DNA from: Mycobacterium parmense
Lineage (GTDB): Bacteria; Actinomycetota; Actinomycetes; Mycobacteriales; Mycobacteriaceae
DNA length: 64,000 bases
NCBI RefSeq assembly: GCF_010730575.1
Contig: NZ_AP022614.1
Span: forward strand, 1,984,001 to 2,048,000
Reading direction: 5' to 3'
The translations under genes and the position numbers were made by a program. Below the pieces are notes generated by a model. That model did not search any database and was not told the origin of the DNA. It saw only the letters and a list, made by a program, of their open reading frames with translations. This document shows, one piece after another, positions 58,247-64,000 of this stretch. Numbering within the stretch: the stretch's first letter is position 1; the number at the start of each line of letters is the position of its first letter.

Positions 58247-59497
58247 ATGAAGTTTGTCCTGGCAGCCCATGGAACCCGTGGCGACATCGAGCCCGGCGCC
58301 ACGGTGGGGCTGGAGTTGCAGCGTCGTGGGCACGACGTCCGAATGGCGGTGCCGCCCAACCTGATCGATTTCGTCGAGTCGGCCGGGCTGCCCGGGGTCG
58401 CGTACGGCCCCGACACCCGCGAACAGATCGTCGCCGTCGCCGAGTTCACGCACAACGCCTTCAAACCCCAGAGCCCGGCCAGGTTGTTCCGCGACTGCCG
58501 CGAGCTTTTCGTCGAGGGCTGGGCGGACATGAGCCGGACGCTGACCTCGCTGGCCGAGGGCGCCGACCTGTTGCTGACGGGCCAGACCTACCACGGCGTC
58601 GTGGCCAATGTCGGTGAGTACCATGACATTCCGGTCGCGGGACTGCATCACTTCCCGGTGCGCGCCAATGGCCAGATCGGTGTTCCGTTCCTCTGGTCGC
58701 CGGCCCCCGTGGTCCGCGCCACGCTGAAGGCGGGGTGGCGACTGTACTCGGCCATGTCCAAGCCCAGCGAGGACGCCCAGCGCCGGGAACTCGGCCTGCC
58801 GAAAACGACCGTCCCCGCCTGGCAGCGGATGGCCGACGCGGGAGCGCTCGAGATCCAGGCCTACGACCAGGCCGTGTTCCCCAAGCTCGCCGCCGAATGG
58901 AACGGGCGGCGGCCGTTCGTCGGCGCGCTGACGTTGCAGTTGGCCGCGCACACCGACGATGAGGTCGCCGCGTGGATCGCAAACGGAAAGCCCCCGATTT
59001 ACTTCGGTTTTGGCAGCACGCCGGTCAAGTCCCCCGCCGAAACGGTGGCGATGATTTCGGACGCCTGCGCGGAGTTGGGCGAACGGGCGCTGGTCTACGC
59101 GGGAGCGGACGGTGCCGAATCGATGCCCCACGACGACCACGTGAAGCTGGTGGGACTGATCAACTACGCGACCATCCTGCCCATGTGCCGGGCGGCCGTT
59201 CACCACGGGGGCGCCGGGACCGTCGCCGCGAGCCTGCGCGCCGGGCTGCCGACGTCGATCCTGTGGGACGTGGCCGACCAGTTCATCTGGGCGACACAGG
59301 TCAAGCGGCTCAAAGTTGGCTCTGCTAAACGTCTGTCGAACATCACCCGCAAATCGCTGGTCCGCCAGTTGCGCGCGATCCTGGCCCCGGAGTGCGTGGC
59401 GCGGGCCCGCGACATCGCCCCGAAGATGACCAAACCCGCCGTCGGTGTCGCCACCGCCGCAGATCTTTTGGAGCAAACCGTCCGCGTCAGCGCGTGA
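58247..59497 (+). CDS. GT1 (UGT-type) glycosyltransferase, Rv1526c/Rv1524-like
   Basis: 416 residues with two Rossmann domains. The N-terminal acceptor domain opens [17 protein letters not shown]; the C-terminal nucleotide-sugar site carries [15 protein letters not shown] and the signature [20 protein letters not shown]. Related enzymes in glycopeptidolipid and lipooligosaccharide loci transfer rhamnose, 6-deoxytalose or similar deoxyhexoses to lipid cores; the sugar here cannot be read from sequence. It lies 86 bases after papA in the same direction, matching the pks5-Rv1526c adjacency of M. tuberculosis. Confidence 0.92.
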   Translation: MKFVLAAHGTRGDIEPGATVGLELQRRGHDVRMAVPPNLIDFVESAGLPGVAYGPDTREQIVAVAEFTHNAFKPQSPARLFRDCRELFVEGWADMSRTLTSLAEGADLLLTGQTYHGVVANVGEYHDIPVAGLHHFPVRANGQIGVPFLWSPAPVVRATLKAGWRLYSAMSKPSEDAQRRELGLPKTTVPAWQRMADAGALEIQAYDQAVFPKLAAEWNGRRPFVGALTLQLAAHTDDEVAAWIANGKPPIYFGFGSTPVKSPAETVAMISDACAELGERALVYAGADGAESMPHDDHVKLVGLINYATILPMCRAAVHHGGAGTVAASLRAGLPTSILWDVADQFIWATQVKRLKVGSAKRLSNITRKSLVRQLRAILAPECVARARDIAPKMTKPAVGVATAADLLEQTVRVSA

Positions 59498-59679
59498 GAC
59501 GACGCCGCAAGCGGGCCGCGAACGAAAAGTGATCCAGGTAACGAAGCGGCCGGCCAACTGCGTTGCGCCCAGGTTGGCGGGGGCGCAGGCTATTTGGCGC
59601 CGGGCCGAGGTCAACGGCGGTGGGCAAATTCGCCGGTATCGCCGCGAGAAAAACCGAGACCTAGTAACGTCCCAGAGTG

Positions 59680-60438
59680 ATGTGGACTTACGTGGTGTGG
59701 GTGGGGGTCGGGATGCTGCTGGATCCCGTGCGGATCGGCATCGCGGCCCTTCTGATGTCCAGGCGACGGGCCATGGTCAACCTGCTGGCCTTCTGGATAG
59801 GCGGGATGGTCGCCGGCGCCCTCGTCGGTGTGGCCGTGCTGGTGCTGCTGCACGACATCGCCCTGGTGGCGATCCAGTCCGGCATCTCCACCATCAACGA
59901 CGTCAGGTCCGCCGTCATCTTCCTGACCGGTGAACACCTCCGGATCACGATCGGCGTCGTCGCGCTGACATCGCTGGCGATCATGCTGGCGCGCGATCGC
60001 GCCAAGATGAAGACCCTGGTCACGGTCGGCGCAGGGCCGGCCCTGGACGCGGCGCCCCCGCCGCCGCGCAGGCAGAATTTCGTGGCGGCGCTGGCGGCCC
60101 GTGCCCACGGCATGCTCGATTCCGGCTTCATCTGGCCGGCCTTCCTCGTCGGGCTGATGTCCACGTTCCCGCCGGTCGAGGGCCCGATGATCCTCACCGT
60201 GATCATGGGTTCGCGAGCCACCGCCGGCACGCAGTTCAGCGCCTTCATGGTCTTCACCTTCCTGGTCCTCGCCTTCATCGAGATCCCCCTGGTCTGCTTC
60301 CTGGCGGCGCCGCAGAAGACGGAAGCCGTCATGGTCCTCATCAACCACTGGATCACCGTCTATCGGCGCCAGATCGTCGAGACGATGCTGTTCGTCGCCG
60401 GGGTGCTGACTCTGACCCAGGGCATCATCAACCTCTGA
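59680..60438 (+). CDS. Gap-family glycolipid export protein
   Basis: 252 residues with six probable membrane segments: [28 protein letters not shown] at the start, [20 protein letters not shown], a cytoplasmic loop with Pro/Arg (about 120-140), then further spans and a C-terminal [18 protein letters not shown]. Gap is required for glycopeptidolipid transport to the surface; homologues appear in sulfolipid (Sap) and lipooligosaccharide loci, always beside MmpL genes, as here. The start is ATG 59680 (a GTG sits directly before). A paralogue occurs at 22398-23198. Confidence 0.88.
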   Translation: MWTYVVWVGVGMLLDPVRIGIAALLMSRRRAMVNLLAFWIGGMVAGALVGVAVLVLLHDIALVAIQSGISTINDVRSAVIFLTGEHLRITIGVVALTSLAIMLARDRAKMKTLVTVGAGPALDAAPPPPRRQNFVAALAARAHGMLDSGFIWPAFLVGLMSTFPPVEGPMILTVIMGSRATAGTQFSAFMVFTFLVLAFIEIPLVCFLAAPQKTEAVMVLINHWITVYRRQIVETMLFVAGVLTLTQGIINL

Positions 60439-60496
60439 TCGTGGCCGACCGAGTCGGCGGATTTCGGTGGTCGAGGCCCGGGCCGAGTGGGAAGGT

Positions 60497-61486
60497 ATGT
60501 GGGTGATCGCCGAAGAGATCGCCGGAGGGGACGATTCGCCAGCTGTCCCCACTGTCTCGGTGTGCGTGCCGATGTACAACAACAGCGCGACCATCGAGCG
60601 GTGCCTGCGCAGCATCCTGGACCAGGAGGGCGTCGACTTCGAGATCCTCGTCGTCGACGACAAGTCGTCCGACGACTGCGCGGCCAAGGCCGCGGCGCTG
60701 CTGCGGCCCGGGGACCGGCTGGTCCGCAACGACCCCAACCTGGGGCTCAACGGGAACCACAACAAGTGCATCGAGATGGCGCGTGGTCAGTTGATCCAGT
60801 TCGTGCACGGCGACGACTGGCTCCTGCCGGGCGCGTTGAGCACACTCGTACCACTGTTCGAAGACCCGGCCGTCGGGATGGCGTTCGCGCCCCGGCGGGT
60901 CATCAACGCGAAGGACGTGCCGCTGCACCGGCGTCTGGGCCCCGCCCACATCTGGTTTCCGTGGCTGCGTAAGCACAACCGCGGATCGCTGCTGGTCTGC
61001 CAGATGATGTACCAGGCCGCCATGGGCAACTGGATCGGCGAGCCGACCTGCGTGATGTTCCGGCGCCAGCTGGGCGTGGACGTCGGGGGTCTGCGCGACA
61101 ACATCTATCAGCTGGTCGACCTGGACTTCTGGTTGCGCCTGATGCTGCGCTGCGACGTGTGCTTCGTGCGCAAGAAGCTCTCGGTGCGCAGCCACTCGGC
61201 GGGCACGACGACGCTGAGCATCGTGCGCGCCCGGCGCAACTGGATGGACCACCTGCGCATCCTGACCTGGCTGATCGTCGACCCGGCCTCCCCCTCCTTC
61301 GTCCGGGTTACGGCCCGCATCTGGTGGGCACTGAAATGGCTGGGGATGGTGCTGCAAACCGCCGTGCTCGGCCCCGAGCGGCGGACACGCCTGAAGCTCC
61401 TGGCCGACGCCCGCGTGACCGAGTTCGCCCGGGCCCGACAGCTGGCCGACAAGCTCGGCCGGAGCACCGAGCAGCTCAGTCCTTGA
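60497..61486 (+). CDS. GT2 family glycosyltransferase
   Basis: About 329 residues. The GT-A fold opens [22 protein letters not shown]; the nucleotide-binding Asp is in [11 protein letters not shown], and the DxD-like metal site is [12 protein letters not shown] later [16 protein letters not shown] carries the probable catalytic Asp. The C-terminus has a hydrophobic span ([18 protein letters not shown]). Resembles sugar transferases of the Rv1518/Rv1520 type near mmpL12 in M. tuberculosis. Start uncertain: GTG 60467, ATG 60497 or GTG 60503. It follows the Gap gene and its last 11 bases overlap the convergent methyltransferase. Confidence 0.88.
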   Translation: MWVIAEEIAGGDDSPAVPTVSVCVPMYNNSATIERCLRSILDQEGVDFEILVVDDKSSDDCAAKAAALLRPGDRLVRNDPNLGLNGNHNKCIEMARGQLIQFVHGDDWLLPGALSTLVPLFEDPAVGMAFAPRRVINAKDVPLHRRLGPAHIWFPWLRKHNRGSLLVCQMMYQAAMGNWIGEPTCVMFRRQLGVDVGGLRDNIYQLVDLDFWLRLMLRCDVCFVRKKLSVRSHSAGTTTLSIVRARRNWMDHLRILTWLIVDPASPSFVRVTARIWWALKWLGMVLQTAVLGPERRTRLKLLADARVTEFARARQLADKLGRSTEQLSP

Positions 61487-62261
61487 CGAAGGCGTACAGG
61501 CGGTAGGAGATGCCGCCGTCGCGCTGCAGGTCCTTGTCCATCAAGCCGGTGAAATAGCGGAAGAAGCCGGTCAAGAAGGTCGGCACGTGGCGATTCAGCA
61601 GCTCCTCGGACCGGCGCGTGTTCGCCGCCAGCCCGCGCTTGGCCTCCTCGAGGATGTCGCGCCGCGAAACCTGCCGCAACGGGGCACCGGACAGCACGTC
61701 GTCCCACCAGCCGGCGGCCTCCGGCCGGCGGTTGTCGGTGTAGAGGAAGTAGCCGCCCGGGCGCAGGACGCGAGCCACCTCGGCGAGGAAACCGACGAAG
61801 TTGGGGTATTGATGCGACGCCTCGACATTGATCACCGCGTCGAACGATGCGTCGGGAAACGGCAGGTTCTGGGCGTCGCCCTGCACGAATTTCAGGTTGG
61901 GAATCCGATGCCGTCTCTGGCACTTCCTGATGCTGGCCGGGTTCAGATCCAGTCCGGTATACGAGGCCGGGCCCAAGGTCCGCATGATGTAGGACGCTCC
62001 CCCGCCGGCCCCACAGCTGACTTCCAGAACGTCCTTGCCGGTGAGGTCGGTCTGCGAGGCCGTGACGTGGTAGAGCTGGATGCAATAGCGGTTGCGCTCG
62101 TCGGAGGCCTCGAGCGGCAGGCCCATCGGGGGGTCCTCTTCGTAGCCGAAGTTGAAGAACACGACGTCGTCGCCGACTTGGCGGGTGCCCAGCGGCAGCA
62201 CATATTTCGTGGTGAGCTTCCCAATCAACGGGTTGGACTGGAAGCGGAATCGAGTAGCCAC
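61476..62261 (-). CDS. SAM-dependent methyltransferase, Rv1523/Rv2952-like
   Basis: 261 residues of the group that O-methylates lipid-linked sugars or phthiotriol. Motifs: [11 protein letters not shown] and [11 protein letters not shown] at the front, the SAM loop [55 protein letters not shown] and [17 protein letters not shown]. The ending [22 protein letters not shown] is shared with glycopeptidolipid methyltransferases. The GTG start at 62261 has no strong ribosome site. It is divergent from the mmpL gene, 181 bases apart, as in Rv1523/mmpL12. Confidence 0.9.
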   Translation of the reverse strand: MATRFRFQSNPLIGKLTTKYVLPLGTRQVGDDVVFFNFGYEEDPPMGLPLEASDERNRYCIQLYHVTASQTDLTGKDVLEVSCGAGGGASYIMRTLGPASYTGLDLNPASIRKCQRRHRIPNLKFVQGDAQNLPFPDASFDAVINVEASHQYPNFVGFLAEVARVLRPGGYFLYTDNRRPEAAGWWDDVLSGAPLRQVSRRDILEEAKRGLAANTRRSEELLNRHVPTFLTGFFRYFTGLMDKDLQRDGGISYRLYAFVKD

Positions 62262-62442
62262 GGGCAGAGTGTTTCACGAAGGCCTGAAAGGATGGCCGAA
62301 TTGGCCGGGTTCACCGGGTGAATTTCCGCTGCCAAAAAGCCCCTGACCAGCAGATTCCCACCAAAGTCACAGCAACATCACGGTCCGTGCCGCAATTGTG
62401 ATTAGCCCACGGGACCGAACGCTTGACGGTAGGGTGAGTTGG

Positions 62443-64000
62443 GTGTCAAGCAAGGTCGGCACCGGCTCGCACGAAGCGGCCAAACCAGGGGGAGTCTTCG
62501 ACCGCATCGGTGATGTGGTCGTTCGATGGCCGCTGCTCGTCATCGCCGCGTGGGTCGCGTTCGCGGCAACTCTGGCGCTGACGCTCCCGCCCTTGATGGC
62601 GCAGGCTGCCAAGCACCAGGACAAGCCGCTCCCCGACGACGCCCCCACCATGATCATCAACCAGGACATGGCGAAGGCCTTCGCCACCCCGGGGACCACG
62701 TCCGAGGCCCCCAAGGGCCCCGGTCCGCAGAAGAAGGCCGGCGACCCCGATGCCGGCGGCGGCAACCCCCTGGGCGGCGGCGGGTCGCTGCTGATGATCC
62801 TGCTGACCGACGAGCATGGGATTTCGCCGGCCGACGAGGACGTCTACCGCAAGCTTGTCGAGAGGCTGCACGAAGACAAGCAAGACAAGATGACCGTGCA
62901 GGACTTCCTGAACACCCCGCAGATGCGTGAAGTCCTGGCGAGCAAGGACGGCAAGGCCTTCATCCTTCCGGTGTCGTTCCCCGGCGCGGGCACCGACCCG
63001 GTCGTGGTTGCCGGCTACCAGCGCGTCAAGCAGATCGCCAAAGAGGTCACCAAGGGAACCTCCCTGACCGCCAACGTCAGCGGCCCGCTCGCGACGATCG
63101 CCGACGCCACCGCCATGGCGCAGGAGGACGCCCACTTCATCGAGATCGGCACCGTGGCCAGCGTGCTGATCATCCTGTTCATCATCTACCGCAACGTGGT
63201 CACCATGTTGGTGCCGCTGCTCAACATCGGCGCGACCATCGGCACCTCGCAGGGCGTCCTGTCCGGGCTGTCAGAGATCGGGCTGCCGATCAGCCTGCAG
63301 AGCATCGTGCTGATGAGCGCGGTGATGATCGGCGCGGGAACCGACTATGCGGTCTTCTTGATCAGCCGATATCACGACTACGTTCGCCGAGGCGAGACCT
63401 CGGACCGCGCGGTGAAGATGGCGTTGATGTCGATCGGCAAGGTGATCGCCGCGTCCGCGGCCACCGTCGCCGTCACCTTCGTCGCGATGGTCTTCACCAA
63501 GTTGGAGGTCTTTTCGGCGGTCGGCCCGGCGATTTCGATCTCGGTCATCATCTGCCTGCTCTCGGCGACCACGCTGCTGCCCGCGCTGTTGGTGATCACC
63601 GGCCGGCGTGGCTGGATCAAGCCCCGCCGGGACCTGACCACCAGGACCTGGCGGATCATGGGCACGCGGGTGGTCCGCAAGCCCCGCATCCACCTGGTCG
63701 GCAGTCTGGTCGTCCTCATCGCCCTGGCCGCGTGCACCAGCGTGATGCGGTTCAACTACGACGACCTCAAGACCATGCCCGCGTCGGTGGACAGCTCCAA
63801 GGGATATGTGGCGATGAACAAGCATTTCCCGATGAACGCCCTGACCCCGATGGTGTTGTTCGTCCAGTCGTCTCACAACCTGCGGAAACCGGCGGCGCTG
63901 GCCGACCTCGAGCAGATGGCCAGCCGGGTGGCAGCGCTGCCCGACATCACGATGGTGCGGGGCCTGACCAGGCCGAACGGCGATCCGCTGGAGCAGACCA
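62443..64000 (+). CDS. MmpL family transporter, N-terminal part (runs off the window; MmpL12-like position)
   Basis: 519 codons from a GTG at 62443 (AGGGTGAG just upstream) to the end of the window without a stop. It starts VFDRIGDVVVRWPLLVIAAWVAF (first helix) and continues into the periplasmic domain. The first TM bundle carries the proton-relay pair in MIGAGTDYAVFLISRYHDY near residue 305, and the second periplasmic domain begins at about 425 (YDDLKTMPASVDSSKGY). It belongs to a different MmpL branch from the three mmpL genes on the left. A Gly/Pro-rich insertion of about 30 residues lies at 85-115. Position beside the methyltransferase and GTs fits mmpL12 of M. tuberculosis, so it likely exports the glycolipid of this locus. 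Confidence 0.92.
   Translation, partial: MSSKVGTGSHEAAKPGGVFDRIGDVVVRWPLLVIAAWVAFAATLALTLPPLMAQAAKHQDKPLPDDAPTMIINQDMAKAFATPGTTSEAPKGPGPQKKAGDPDAGGGNPLGGGGSLLMILLTDEHGISPADEDVYRKLVERLHEDKQDKMTVQDFLNTPQMREVLASKDGKAFILPVSFPGAGTDPVVVAGYQRVKQIAKEVTKGTSLTANVSGPLATIADATAMAQEDAHFIEIGTVASVLIILFIIYRNVVTMLVPLLNIGATIGTSQGVLSGLSEIGLPISLQSIVLMSAVMIGAGTDYAVFLISRYHDYVRRGETSDRAVKMALMSIGKVIAASAATVAVTFVAMVFTKLEVFSAVGPAISISVIICLLSATTLLPALLVITGRRGWIKPRRDLTTRTWRIMGTRVVRKPRIHLVGSLVVLIALAACTSVMRFNYDDLKTMPASVDSSKGYVAMNKHFPMNALTPMVLFVQSSHNLRKPAALADLEQMASRVAALPDITMVRGLTRPNGDPLEQT

Noticed and set aside
1..64000. CRISPR arrays, tRNA or rRNA genes, insertion sequences, prophage genes
   Set aside because: Looked for regular direct repeats with spacers, cloverleaf or rRNA segments, transposases and integrases; none was seen. 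The short repeats present are coding minisatellites or hairpins.

Overview
The window is chromosomal DNA from a high-GC mycobacterium other than M. tuberculosis. This rests on content and order: MmpL/MmpS transporters, a PE protein, PapA, Mas-like PKS, a Gap-family protein, and a long run whose order matches, in reverse, the M. tuberculosis Rv1522c-Rv1568 segment (bioA, Rv1567c, ripD, acyltransferase, treX-treY-treZ, ilvA, Rv1558, dnaE1, Rv1546, Rv1544, Rv1543, Rv1540, lspA, ansA, dinB, ileS, Rv1535, Rv1533, Rv1531, pks5 locus). Homology statements come from remembered family sequences and motifs, not from a search.

Layout. (1) 1-6.2 kb, accessory block: the 3' end of one mmpL, a complete second mmpL, a convergent orphan PE gene with a hydrophobic tail, and two tandem YbjN-like genes. 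They sit where bioF/bioD normally follow bioA, and the DNA is locally AT-rich. (2) 6.2-19.8 kb, conserved core: bioA, a membrane protein, a catalytically degenerate NlpC/P60 protein (RipD type), an OafA-like acyltransferase, the treX-treY-treZ operon that releases trehalose from glycogen, an FMN-binding protein and ilvA. (3) 19.8-25.3 kb: a Ddn-family protein, a TetR/flavin monooxygenase divergon with two matching operators around a good promoter, a Gap-like membrane protein, an amidohydrolase and a VOC protein. (4) 25.3-33.0 kb: dnaE1 and a TetR-mmpS-mmpL unit. (5) 33-46.6 kb: an SRPBCC protein, two SDRs, rlu-lspA, ansA, dinB, three small-molecule-type methyltransferases, a DUF559-type nuclease-fold gene bracketed by near-identical hairpin repeats, and ileS. 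(6) 46.6-49.6 kb: two cis-regulatory RNAs, a T-box ahead of ileS and an M-box ahead of the Rv1535-like gene, then nitronate monooxygenase and a carboxymuconolactone-decarboxylase-like protein. (7) 50.4-64 kb, cell-envelope lipid locus: KS-AT-DH-ER-KR-ACP PKS, PapA acyltransferase, GT1, Gap protein, GT2, a divergent methyltransferase, and an MmpL that runs off the end.

The last block reads as one assembly line: the PKS makes a (probably methyl-branched) acyl chain, PapA transfers it to a glycan, the two glycosyltransferases and the methyltransferase decorate the product, and Gap plus MmpL move it outward. This resembles lipooligosaccharide, acyltrehalose or glycopeptidolipid loci. No acyl-AMP ligase (FadD) is visible next to the PKS, unlike the M. 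tuberculosis neighbourhood. The most unusual items are the mmpL-mmpL-PE-YbjN-YbjN insertion beside bioA, the hairpin repeats bracketing the nuclease-fold gene, and an iron-box-like operator upstream of the PKS.
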